DNA of 64,000 bases from Ascaphus truei (Eukaryota; Chordata; Amphibia; Anura; Ascaphidae), in contig WSYH01002440.1 in NCBI GenBank assembly GCA_036426205.1, forward strand, positions 1 through 64,000, read 5' to 3'. Shown one piece after another: positions 33,060 through 44,300 of this stretch. The first letter of the stretch is position 1; the number at the start of each line of letters is the position of its first letter. The notes under the pieces are model-generated. The model was given only the letters and a program-made list of their open reading frames with translations, did no database searches and was not told where the DNA came from. The translations under genes were made by a program, and so were the position numbers.

Positions 33060-35574
33060 TGAGTGGGTGTGTGTATATTATAGATTCAACTTTGTGTGTG
33101 GTGTGTGTGGTGTTGTGTGTGCACGCCTTTGTGGGGTACATTTAATGAGCTACAGTACGTCCATCCTGTATTGTATCTTTCTTGTATTTGGTCTCGTTTA
33201 TAACCTTAATGTTTTCTTCTTTTTCCCTTTTTGTAACTTTAAAGAGCTTTTGTCCCATTGGAGGACAGCATTTATATAAATAAGTTAATACTATATTACA
33301 CCTGATGTGTGTATGTATGTGTGTGTATATATAAATCTTATATATATATCTCATCTATATATATAGATAAAGATATCTCAGGAGCTGGAAATGGGCACCT
33401 ATCCACCAAAGTGGTGACAATAAGGGGTTCTCCGAAACCATACCGTAATAGTACTGTTCTTTACTAAAGCTTTCTGGCGAGTGCGCTGTCCCCTGAGGGC
33501 CACTCGCTCATCGTTTTGAACTTCGCGTCCCTCTGTCTGACCCAGCTTGTGACACTCTCTCACTTCCTGCAGTGGGCGACATTAAGAATAGAGCGAGGAA
33601 GTGAAGAGTGTAACCACACGCATATAAACCTCTAACTAATGTAGTATAATGTTTGTCTGTGATATCTGCCTCTCTCTATTTTGTATTTATGTCTTTAATA
33701 GCGCCAATTATGTACATAGCGCGTCACAATAAGTATACACCGTGACAATCATATAATACCCACATACAGATAACGTGTCTAATAATGGGCATAAGTCCTT
33801 CAGACATAAACTTAACATTTAAAGGAAGATGAGTTCCCTGCTCCGAGGAGCTTCAAATCTAATTGGTATGTAGAGGTAACGTCAGAGACAAGAGGAAGGC
33901 CCTTTTGGTAAGTCTTCTGCATGATCCAATATTTATGTATCGTCTCTAGTAATTCTTTCTGTTCTCCTCTGCTTCTTTAAAGCATTGTGTCTTAAGGTTG
34001 ATATGAGATGGTGCTAGTCGGTACTGGGTGAAGGGCAATTCCAGAGGTGCGGGGCAATCAGTGCGAAAGGTTTAAGGGCCGGCGAGAGGGCTTTAATACA
34101 AAGGGGTAAGAGAGAAGACGTCCTTGAGCAGAATTCCAAGAGTGGGGATGTGTGTATAGAGATAAATTAGGGCTGAGATGAAGGAGGGGCAGAAGAGTGT
34201 AAAAAGCTTTTAAAGTGAGATGAGGAGAATTGAGTGCGAGATGCGGGGAATTGATAGGAACAGGAGAGGGATTGTCCATGAGTGGATACGGCTGAGACAG
34301 ATTGAGAAAAGAGTAATGAGTCTGGCAGCAGCGTTTAAGGATAGATTGTAGGGGATGTATATAATGAAATACCCCTCTACAGCTTGTATGAGATAGTAAT
34401 TGATGTTGGAACGGTGCTATGGGTTGTTTATAATATAATGGGTATAATAGCAGCAGTATAATCCCGCACCGATAGACCAGTAGTGCAGCGGGTATGCTGC
34501 GTGATATATGTCTTTGAACAACCTTGACAGACTCCAATCGATTGAAACAGAGACGGTATACCACGGGATAACCTGAAACTAGAATGTGACAAATGTCTTG
34601 TATAATCTTAATACAAAGGATTGAACAAAACCCCTCCTTCAGGCCATTAGGTGACAATGTTTTTTAATGTAATAGATCCATTTTGCCTCTTGTGCAATAA
34701 GGCATGTGTCCAATCGCCATGTCTCTGATCCCTGGAGAACTGATCTATACCAACGAACTTAATGTAGTGAGGTCCCCTGGTTTGGGGGGGAAAGTTGTTA
34801 TGTGTCTCGCCAGGGGGGGTTTATCAGCACTTGTTACTTCCGGGACCGATGTGTTCTAACACCCTTTGCTTAAGGGACGTCCTGGTCTTACTACGTACAT
34901 TTTTCCACGCTCACAGATGCTGGGTAAATGATGCCTGAGCCTCAGATAGTTTATGAATTTGCGAATGTTTTGTTAGGTTCTATACCTATTCTCCGATTTG
35001 TAAAATGCTCTGGTAACAAGCATCTACTGCCAGGCCTTGCATCTGCAACACTAAAACGAACCCCTGCGTTTTGGGGGTATCCAGGTCTAGGAGCGTCTTC
35101 AACTGAAGTGGCTATGAACTAGTTACATCCTGATATTTTGCGCTCGTCTAACTAACCATTGATGGGTGTTTATGTAGAAATTCGGTAATGTGGGTGCCGC
35201 CTTTAGTATACCAATGTTTTTGGTAGGCCTGGCATGCTGCATTGTTATTTTGGTACCCCCAACAACCGCGCACTTTGCGCCTTGTGCCGATCATCAGTAG
35301 GACCTGTGTGGTGTGTTATTTAGCCCTTTTATAGGCTTGTTAAACCACTCGCCTACTAAGCCCTTTCATAGAACCTCTCGGCCATGCGGGCACAGCCTTG
35401 ATTTTTCGATCGTGTCCCTGCTACAATTTCTTTTAAGCCTAATAATTGACCAATTGGGTAGCCCCCCTCTGACAAGTGAACCTCGGTTGTAGCTATTGGC
35501 CGTGAGTAGGCTTTAGTGGCTGTTGTGCTTCCTGTAATTAAGTAGTCTCAATGGCATCATCAGTACCTCTGGGC
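33060..35574. repeat. Inverted copy of arm A: microsatellites, L2 and Penelope-like element
   Basis: The minus strand repeats 12777-15289. The L2 part is about 33690-34340, the target duplication complement is 'tagattgtagggga' near 34344, and the Penelope RT/GIY-YIG part is about 34357-35574. The GIY-YIG frame is broken by indels. Confidence 0.85.
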
Positions 35575-35579
35575 TCAAG

Positions 35580-38346
35580 AGATCTCTACATAGAGGAAAC
35601 CGGATGCGTTAGGGCGCCGTGGGGACCTATGAGCGGGTGAGAGCAGAGAGCGGAGGTGAGGAGGATGCGTGGCCAGACATCGTGCTGCGCGAGGGAGGTA
35701 CGTCAGTGACCGTTCCGGGCCTTAGGTGAAGCAGTATTTCCCCCGCCCGAGAGTATTTCCCCTGACATCGTAGGGTGCCTGTTTGAAGGACGGCCCTAGA
35801 TGCCGTATGGACATTTCCCCTTAAGTGTTGGTTTGACTGCGAGGCTGCGGCCGCAAATGTGGATTGGGTGCAGACGGCGCTGCAGCAAGGAGTGACGCGA
35901 ACAGTTCGAGAAGCAACGCTAAGGGCCCTGCGGTGGAGTTGATGTGACGGTCTCGCAGTGACCGGAAGAGTATCATATATCTACAAGTGCACCTACACCG
36001 GTCCCCATGCTCTGACCGCCCATCCCACTATACTAATTGCCGGCCAACGTGCAAAATCCTACTGGTATCATACAATTTACTGGTCTATAGACGTACTCCT
36101 AGGGAGTGTGCAGAGCCACTCTATCGAACAGGAACATTATCCCCAATAAGGTGTGCCGAGAACAGGTGTGTGTGTGATGTGTATATTTTAATGAATGACC
36201 GATCATTTGGCTTTTTCTTTAGCATTCCCTATATAAAAAGGTGCTGTTGATAATACTGTTTGTTATGTTCTTATTCAGGGTTAATCTCTACATGGGATCT
36301 GGGTAAGTGAGCGCGCTATGCACAAGATATAATAACGGTATGACCCCAGGCTGCCCAGATAGCGGAGGCTCAGAGCTCCTGAAGTCACAGGTACAGTCAT
36401 GCACCACAGTGTATTCCTTAGTGTAGGTGTCACAAAAAGGGATACACTTGCGTTGCAATCTAATTCATCTGCTGCCACTACAAAAGAAGATCAAATTGTC
36501 ATTTGCAGAGTATATGTCCCTGTTTATAAGAGAAAACTATGCACTAAATGCAGGCAATTTCTTAAAATAAAACAAAATAAACATTCAAGAATTCTTATGT
36601 TTACCTCGTCATAAGTTCTTCCAGGAGAGGGGCACTGGCGTAGGAAAAGATTGAAAATGCACGTGTCTGATCCCAAAACACAACTGTGTTGAATTCTTTT
36701 TTCACCTTTGGTTTAAGACCTATAAACCCATCTCCATTGAAAAAAAATTAACCTAACCCTGTCATCCATCCTCCACATTGTTGCATTTATTATATACAAC
36801 TTTAAATGGGGGGGGGGGTGTGAACTTCCTGGTGACTTAAGTTGACTCAATATATACAAGACCACTTAACTTGATCTATAACATAGACAGACGCCACCTT
36901 CACTGGTGCGTCTTTGTAATTCACGTTTCGACATTAATATGACACAACATCTATTTAATGAGAACAGATCCATCTTGGCACCTTTTAATCATCAAATGTT
37001 TGCAAATAATATTGATTCGTCCAATCGCAACGGTTCGGATATCTATTTGTTATTCTTGCAATTGTGTCAGGTACATGGTATCTTCATATTTAAAATAGTC
37101 CTCAAACTAATTGGTGACCTGCTCATTACATCTTATTGAGTCACATGGGGATAATTTCAAGAATTTAAGGTTTTCTTGAGGCCAGACGAAGCCATCGATA
37201 TGCGGTATATGTCTACAGCAGGGGTGCCAGGGGGAGGAGGCTCAGGCCAACAGCCTCACTCTCTTGAAGGGTGGGAAGAGCACTCACTAACTTTGGCACT
37301 GGCCTCCCTGAGGAACCAGAAGAGGATGGGCTCAAGATCTGTACCAGATAGGCTACAGTACACACGGACCATTGAGTCACCATCACCTCTGCTGTCACCA
37401 GGGAGGAGAATGAGAGGAGGTCGCTCACCACAAGACTGCCTGTCACAGCCTAGACAGCAAAGGACTAGGTGACAGGAGGGGAAAGTGAGGCAGGTTGGAC
37501 TAACAATGTTATTACAACTGTATCGTATTACTCAAGTGATCACACTTACGGAGTGCTATTAAGACAAAAAATGTTTTATACAGTCCTCTGAAATGGTGCT
37601 GGCCTCCTGATGGACTCGATCAAATCCAGAGAGAGGTATACAGGCAGGGATCAGGAGCGCACTCACATCCGGGAGAGGTTTTGATGAACGTGATAGAATA
37701 AATGTATATAATATCACTACATCTCCATAGAATGTTCAAGGTGTTTTGGTTATCAGGGTGACCACCTCAGATGCAGGTTTCAGCAGTGATGCCGTCAGCA
37801 TATAGTCGTGCAGAGAGACGGGGAAGAGAATCCATATTGTGAAAATGGGGGGCACATAAATATGGCAAAAAATGCTTCTTATAACAGAAAAAATAAACAT
37901 AAAAGTTTACACTCACAAACATATATTGGACTCAGACATTGGGACCACCAGGGCAGGTAGTGTCAACAAACAGCACTTCCTCCTTCTTTGGAACTTAATC
38001 CTTTGCAGATGGTCACCAAAGTTCCCTTCAGAATAAAATGAAAGATATGGGGAGGGAGACATCTAAATCCCTGAGGAAGCTCTGATTTATGAGCGAAAAG
38101 ATAGGTGGACAGCACAGACCATAGAGACCATCAATCTTTTGGTGAACTTTGGTGACACTTCTGCAAAGAATTAAGTACCAGAGAAGGAGGAAGTGCTGTT
38201 TGCTTGCAAAGGATAAGTTCCCTCTTCCTGCAAAACTCCACTTGGACGCGTGCCACGGGGTGGAATAACCAGAGAAGGAGGTAAGTGCTGTTTTTTGCCA
38301 CTGCTTGACCTGGTTGGTCCCAATGCCTGAGTCCAATATATGTTTG
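35580..38346. repeat. Arm B outer part, inverted copy of 43695-46410
   Basis: Holds reverse copies of the CpG-rich patch (about 35640-35990), dispersed non-coding repeats and the fold-back element (about 37740-38340). No independent gene is seen. B starts with about ten bases ('gctcaag') that match neither neighbour. Confidence 0.8.
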
Positions 38347-39169
38347 TGTAACGGAGTGTTCACACAAACAAGGGTGCGTGACCGCGAGGCCGAGGTGACG
38401 GGATAGATATACAACACCAACACACAGCCGCAGTGGGGCGTCTGGAGGAGTAGATTAGTTGAGGAAGCCGGGTGGGATTTGGAGAGGTAAGGATAGTCAG
38501 AGGTACTTGCGCAGGTCGGGGTGGAGAGTGTGCGGAACGTTTGCAGGTACTTTGCTATGCTCAGGATTGGAGAGATGGGGATCGTCGTGGGTACTTGCCG
38601 AGGTCGGGGTTGGAGAGGTGCGGATCGTTGTTGAGTAGCCGGGGTTCAGAAGTTTAGAAAACTTGAGTCCAGAAGTATAGAAGGTCAGAAACAGAGGAGG
38701 CTAGGAACCAGAGTACAGGAAAGACTGTGGAGGCAATGGGTAGACAGTGAACACTTCGACAAACAAGATTTATGACTCAGCCAAATAGTCAGTGGGACGC
38801 TGAGCATATAAGGAGAAAGGCAGAATGAGGGAGAAAGCACAGAGTGGGGGGCGTTGTCAGCAGCCCCTGCTGTGTGTTGTGGTTGTGATGCAGAGACAGG
38901 TGTGAGTAGGATCCCTGATCATGGTATGATGCATGGTGCTGCTGGCGCGTGCTGACCGCGGGTGTGCCACGCTGTGCGCGATGACGTCACCATATGGGAC
39001 AACCTGAAACGGGACCAGATGGCAAATATTTACTCCGCACGCGCCCCTAGGATGGCGGCATGATACCAGATGTTGGAAGGGAAGTATACGATGACGGAAG
39101 GAGCCGGGGGACCGAAGTCACGGGTTAGGGTAAAGTGCCGGTGCGCCAAGCGGATCACGGATCCTGACA
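38347..39169 (-). repeat. Inverted copy of the Ty3/gypsy 3' LTR (arm B)
   Basis: Plus strand from TGTAACGGAGTG to GGATCCTGACA; GTTTG precedes it, the complement of the CAAAC duplication. Confidence 0.87.
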
Positions 39170-40460
39170 GTACCCTCTCAGGAGCAACCTCGGGCGTCTC
39201 AGGAAGGGCTTGTGCGCGATATTTGGCGTGGAAGGAGCCGGACAAGCCTGGGGCATAAAGACGAGGGTGAGGAAACCCAGGACTGTTCTCAGAGTCCAAA
39301 GCCCTCCAGGTACCAGATACTGGATCGAACCCCTGGAAGTCCTGGAGTCCAAGATGAGACTGACCTCATACTCCTGTTTGCCCTGTACGGAGAGAGAGGA
39401 GCCAGACACGAGGAACGAGTCGGGGAAACGGGTCCGGAAGAGCCAGTTTTCAACAAGGAGACGTGGAACACTGACGGGATCCTCTACACGAAGGAAGGCG
39501 TAGGCGGTTATTCATCCACTGGGTTGACTTTCTCCACCACGTATATGGGTCCAATGAACCGTGGCGACCAATTTGTAGCGTAGGGATACCTTGAGACAGA
39601 AATTTTTAGAAGAACAACCAACCCTGTCTCCGGGCTGAATTCTTGAAATCCTGCGCGGGTGACGATCCACCTGAATCTTCTGTCTAGAAGTTGCCTTCCT
39701 AAGATTCTCCTGGATTCTTTTCCACAAATTCTGTAGCCAACCAAATCTCTGTTGTCTGCTGCCGGTACTCAGAACTGGGTGGTGTGGCGATGGGCAGGAG
39801 AGATGGTGTGAAACCCGTAATTAATGAAGAAGGGTGCTCCATGGTGGATTCACTGTGCATGATTGTTGTGCACGAACTCGGCCCAGGGAAGACGGGCAGC
39901 TCAGTCATCCTGGGTGCCTGAGACGAACATCTATATATTGCTCCAGGGACTGGTTGGTCGCTTTTCTGATCGTTGGTTGGGGGTGATGACCCAAGGGAGA
40001 GAAAGAGACACGACACCCAATTGCTGGAAAGGAACGCCAGAACTTAGATATAAAACTGGAATCCTCGATTGGAAACGATAACCTGTGGCACCCCATGGAG
40101 GGGGCGAAAATGTATTGACAAAAGACCAGGATTTCGACTATGAGTCCATAGAAAGATTGGGTCTATGGACGGTCCGGGATGGGAAGAGGGTCGAAGAAGT
40201 TCTAGGTGGTTTGTTCGGGGAGTCTGTGTTACGAGCACATGTCGAGCAGCAGCAATGAATCCTTAATGTCCTTCTGCATGCTAGGCCACCAAAAAGTCAG
40301 CTCCAAAGATCGGTAGTTCTTCTAGTAACCGGATGTCATGATGATTTGGAGAAGAAAAGAACCCCAGAACCTTCCTCCAAAAGGTGATGAGTGTAAAAAA
40401 TCACCCCTCTGGAAGTTCAAGACCTTCTGGGATGTGGACTGGTCTTGTCTTGTACATTAT
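39170..40460 (-). pseudogene. Inverted, noisier copy of Ty3/gypsy integrase and chromodomain (arm B)
   Basis: Minus-strand fragments match 41597-42877 (for example a piece with SRQKIQVDRHPRRISRIQPGD). Frames are broken every few tens of codons. Confidence 0.85.
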
Positions 40461-41298
40461 CTTTCAAGTAGGGGTGTACTGAGTACCTGGAATTACCCCG
40501 GTACCCCTGGCGTTTACCTGGCACATTTCCAGCTACCCGGAAATTAACCGGACCCAGAACTGAGAAGTGGGCCCGGCGCCGTTGGTTAATGTCAGGTAGC
40601 TGAAAATCTAATTATCACCTTTAGCCAGCGTGGGACCAGCAGGAGGTCTATAGCCGGAGGAGGAGCAGAGTTGAGTGAGGAGGAGGAGCGGCGCAGGAGG
40701 ACGCGCGAGCGGGAGCAAAGGAGGCGAGGCGGGCAGGAGCAGAGGAGGAGGGCGGGCAGGAGCAGAGTAGGAGAGGCGGGCAGGAGCAGAGGAGGAGTGG
40801 TGCGGGCGGGAAGAAGAGGAGGAGCGGCGGCGTGGAGAGGGGAGGGCGAGGAGGAGCGGGGAGGCAGGAGCAGAGGAGGAGCGGCGGGAGGAGGAGGCAG
40901 AGGAGGAGCGGCGGGCAGGAGCAGAGGAGGAGTCGGCGGGCGGGAGCAGAGGAGAGCGGCGGGCGGGAGCAGAGGAGAGCGGGGGCAGGAGCAGAGGAGG
41001 AGCGGCGGGGGGGGCGGGGGCAGAGGAGCGAGGCGGCCAGGAGGACCGGAGTGGACAGGAGAAGAGGAGGAGGTGGCGGAGGAGCAGCAGCGTGCGGCAG
41101 GAGAGCAGAGGAGGAGTGGCGGACGGGAGAAGAGGAGGAGCGGCGTGGCATGGAGCAGAGGAGGAGCGGCGGGCAGGAGCAGAGGGGGGGAGGAGGGCGC
41201 GGGCAGGAGGAGAGGAGGAGCAGAGAGGGGGAGCGGCGGGCAGGAGCGAGGAGGGCGGGCAGGACAGGAGGAGCGGCGGGCAGGAGAAGAGAGGATCG
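40461..41298 (-). mobile_element. Inverted copy of the hAT-like right half (G-rich array, arm B)
   Basis: CTTTCAAG then TAGGGGTGTACTGAGTACC starts it at about 40461-40490. A G-rich array follows from about 40670 to the strand switch at 41298/41299. Its long frames on both strands are array translations. Confidence 0.8.
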
Positions 41299-41588
41299 TG
41301 CTCCTGCCCGCCGCTCCTCCTCTGCTCCTGCCCGCCGCTCCTCCTTTGCTCCCGCTCGCCGGTCCTCCTGCGCCGCTCCTCCTCCACTGCACCTCTGCTC
41401 CTCCTCCGCTATAGAATCCTGCTGTCCCACGCTGGCTGAAAGGTGAGTAATTAGATTTTCAGCTACTCTGACATTACCCGGCGCCGGGCCCACTTCTCAG
41501 TTGCTGGGTCCGGGTAATTTCCGGGTAGCTGGAAATGTGCCAGGTAACGCCAGGTACCGGGTAATTCCAGGTACTCAGTACACCCCTA
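41299..41588 (+). mobile_element. hAT-like element, right half
   Basis: A short C-rich array (41299-41410) is followed by about 180 bp of unique sequence ending GGTACTCAGTACACCCCTA, an imperfect inverted repeat of the left end at 22932. The duplication CTTGAAAG follows at 41589-41596, identical to 22924-22931. Confidence 0.82.
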
Positions 41589-41596
41589 CTTGAAAG

Positions 41597-42877
41597 ATAT
41601 TGTACAAGACAAGACCAGTCCCACATCCCAGAAGGTCTTGAACTTCCAGAGGGGTGATTTTTTACCTCATCACCTTTTCGGAGGAAGGTTCTGGGGTCAT
41701 TCTTCCAAATCATCAGGACATCCAGGTACTAGAAGAACTACCGATCTTTTGGAGCTGAATTTTTGGTGGCCTAGCATGCAGAAGGACATTAAGGAATTCA
41801 TTGCTGCGTGCTCGACATGTGCTCGTAACAAGACTCCCCGGAACAAACCACCAGAACTTCTTCGACCTCTTCCCATCCCGGACCGTCCATAGACACATCT
41901 GTCTATGGACTTCATAGTCGAAATACCTGTGTCTTTGTCAAATACATTTTCCGCCTCCATGGGGTGCCACAGGTTATCGTTTCCAATCGAGGATTCCAGT
42001 TTATATCTAAGTTCTGGCGTTCCTTTTCCCAGCAATTGGGTGTCGTGCTACATTTCTCCTTGGGTCATCACCCCCAAACCAACGATCAGAAAGAGCGAAC
42101 CAACCAGTCCCTGGAGCAATATATTAGATGTTTCGTCTCAGGCACCCAGGATGACTGGACTGACCGTCTTCCCTGGGCCGAGTTCGTGCACAACAATCTG
42201 CACAGTGAATCCACCATGGAGTCACCCTTCTTCATTAATTACGGGTTTCACCCATCTCTCCTGCCCATCGCCACACCCAGTTCTGAGGTACCGGCAGCAG
42301 ACAACAGAATTTGTTGGCTACAGAATTTGTGGAAAAGAATCCAGGAGAATCTTAGGAAGGCAACTTCTAGACAGAAGATTCAGGTGGATCGTCACCGGCG
42401 CAGGATTCAAGAATTCAGCCCGGGAGACAGGGTGTGGTTGTCTTCTAAAAATTTCTGTCTCAAGGTCCCTACGCTAAAATTGGCACCACGGTTCATTGGA
42501 CCCTATACCGTGGTGGAGAAAGTCAACCCAGTGGCATACCGCCTACGCCTTCCTTCGTGTATGAGGATCCCGTCAGTGTTCCACGTCTCCTTGTTGAAAC
42601 TGGCTATCCGGGACCCTCGTTTCCCCGACTCGTCCTCGTGTCTGGCTCCTCTCCTCGTACAGGGCAAACAGGAGTATGAGGTTCAGTCCATCTTGGACTC
42701 CAGGACTTCCAGGGGTTCGATCCAGTATCTGGTACACTGGAGGGGCTTTGGACCTGAGGAACAGTCCTGGGTTCCTCACCCTCGTCTTTATGCCCCCAGG
42801 CTTGTCCGGCTCTTCCACGCCAAATATCCGCACAAGCCCTTCCTGAGACGCCCGGAGGTTGCTCCTGAGGAGGGTAC
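41597..42877 (+). pseudogene. Ty3/gypsy integrase and chromodomain
   Basis: The frame takes up the pol reading left at 22923. A zinc-binding part (HPGTRRTTDLLELNFWWPS then CSTCARNK, 41712-41840) comes first. A stop at 41890 and a shift near 41950 follow. Then an open stretch of 321 codons to 42929 holds the integrase core end (WAEFVHNNLHSESTMESPF), the C-terminal GDRVWLSSKNF region and a chromodomain (YEVQSILDSR, YLVHWRGFGPEEQSWVP, about 42675-42790). Chromodomain gypsy elements (chromoviruses) use it to target chromatin. The shift makes this copy inactive. Confidence 0.9.
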
Positions 42878-43694
42878 TGTCAGGATCCGTGATCCGCTTG
42901 GCGCACCCGGCACTTACCCTAACCCGTGATCGGTCCCCCGCTCCTTCCGTCATCCGTGATACTTCCCTTCCAACATCTGGTATCAGCCGCCATCCTAGGG
43001 GCGCGTGCGGAAGTAAATACTTTGCCATCTGGTCCCGTTTCCAGGTTGTGCCCATATGGTGACGTCATCGGCGCACAGCGTGCACACGCGGCGCGGTCAG
43101 CACGCGCCAGCACCGCATCACTTACCATGATCAGGGATCCTACTCACACCTGTCTCCTGCATCACAACCACCAATCACAGCAGGGGCTGCTGACACGCCC
43201 CCACTCTGCTTCTCCCTCATTCGTGCCTTTCTCCTTTATATGCTCAGCCGTCCCACTGACTATTTGGCTGAGCATAAATCTTTGTTTGTTCGAAGTGTTC
43301 ACTGCTACCCTTGCCTCCACAGTCTTTTCCTGTACTCTGGTTCCTAGCTCCTCTGTTTCTGACCTCGGTTATTCTTCTGGACTCAAGTTTTCTAAACTTC
43401 TGACCCCGGCTACCAACAACGATCCGCACCTCTCCAACCCCGACCTCGGCAAAGTACCACGACGATCCCCATCTCTCCAATCCTGAGCATAGCAAAGTAC
43501 CTGCAACGTTCCGCACCTCTCCAACCCCGACCTCGGCAAGTACCTCTGACTATCCTTACCTCTCCAATCCCGACCCGGCTACCTCAACTAATCTACTCTC
43601 CAGACGCGCCCACGCGGCTGTGTGTTGGTGTTGTATATCTATCCCCACCTCGGCCTCGCGGTCACGCCTTGTTTGTGGTGAACACTCCGTTACA
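42878..43694 (+). repeat. Ty3/gypsy 3' LTR (817 bp)
   Basis: Begins TGTCAGGATCC and ends CTCCGTTACA, then CAAAC follows, repeating the bases before the 5' LTR at 18463. It contains the same short tandem phrases as the 5' LTR. Confidence 0.91.
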
Positions 43695-44300
43695 CAAACA
43701 TATATTGGACTCAGGCATTGGGACCAACCAGGGTCAGGCAGTGGCAAAAAACAGCACTTCCTCCTTCTCTGGTATTCCACCCGTGGCAGCCGTCCAAGTG
43801 GAGTTTTGCAGGAAGAGGGAACTTATCCTTTGGCAACAAACAGCACTTCCTCCTTCTCTGGTACTTAATTCTTTGCAGAGTGTCACCAAAGTTCACCAAA
43901 AGATTGATAGTCCTTCTATGGTCTGTGCTGTCCACCTTATGCTTTTCGCTCAAAATCAGAGCTTCCTCAGGGATTTAGATGTCTCCCTCCTCCATTTCTT
44001 CATTTTATTCTGAAGGTGAACTTTGGTGACACTCTGCAAAGGATTAAGTTCCAAAGAAGGAGGAAGTGCTGTTTGTTGACACTACCTGACCCTGGGTGGT
44101 CCCAATGTCTGAGTCCAATATATGTTTGTGAGTGTAAACTTTTATGTTTATTTTTTCTGTTATAAAGCATTTTTTGCACTATTTATGTGCCCCCATTTTC
44201 CACATATGGGATTCTCTTCCCCGTCTCTCTGCACGACTATATGCTGACGGACATCACTGCTGAAACCTGCATCTGAGGTGGTCACCCCTGATAACCAAAA
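43695..44300. mobile_element. Fold-back element, right and larger fragment
   Basis: It is itself palindromic: 'acaaacatatattggactca' at 43693-43712 is mirrored by 'tgagtccaatatatgtttgt' at 44111-44130, with 'aacagcacttcctccttct' mirrored by 'agaaggaggaagtgctgttt'. The outer part 44124-44297 pairs with 18290-18462. Excising the Ty3/gypsy element leaves one palindromic element of about 800 bp. No ORF is credible. Confidence 0.72.

Larger units (their letters stand above)
12777..35574. repeat. Giant inverted repeat P1 (arms ~11 kb)
   Basis: Left arm A is 12777-23787 and right arm A' is 24031-35574, with a G-rich spacer between. Landmarks pair in reverse order along the full length: Penelope GIY-YIG region, L2, GPAT4 first coding exon, CpG island, hAT MITE, LTR, solo LTR, gag, RT and hAT left end. 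The match ends sharply at the phrase 'ggcatcatcagtacctctgg' (35556-35575) against its complement at 12777. A' has many one-base indels and substitutions relative to A, and its open frames are shorter. Confidence 0.95.

Noticed and set aside
24031..41298. Treating A' and B as extra transposons and extra genes
   Set aside because: They match A and B' in full reverse order including target duplications and simple repeats, so they are copies, most likely artefactual.
40592..41493. Overlapping 200-280 codon ORFs on both strands
   Set aside because: Same GC-rich array in P2; translations of a repeat.
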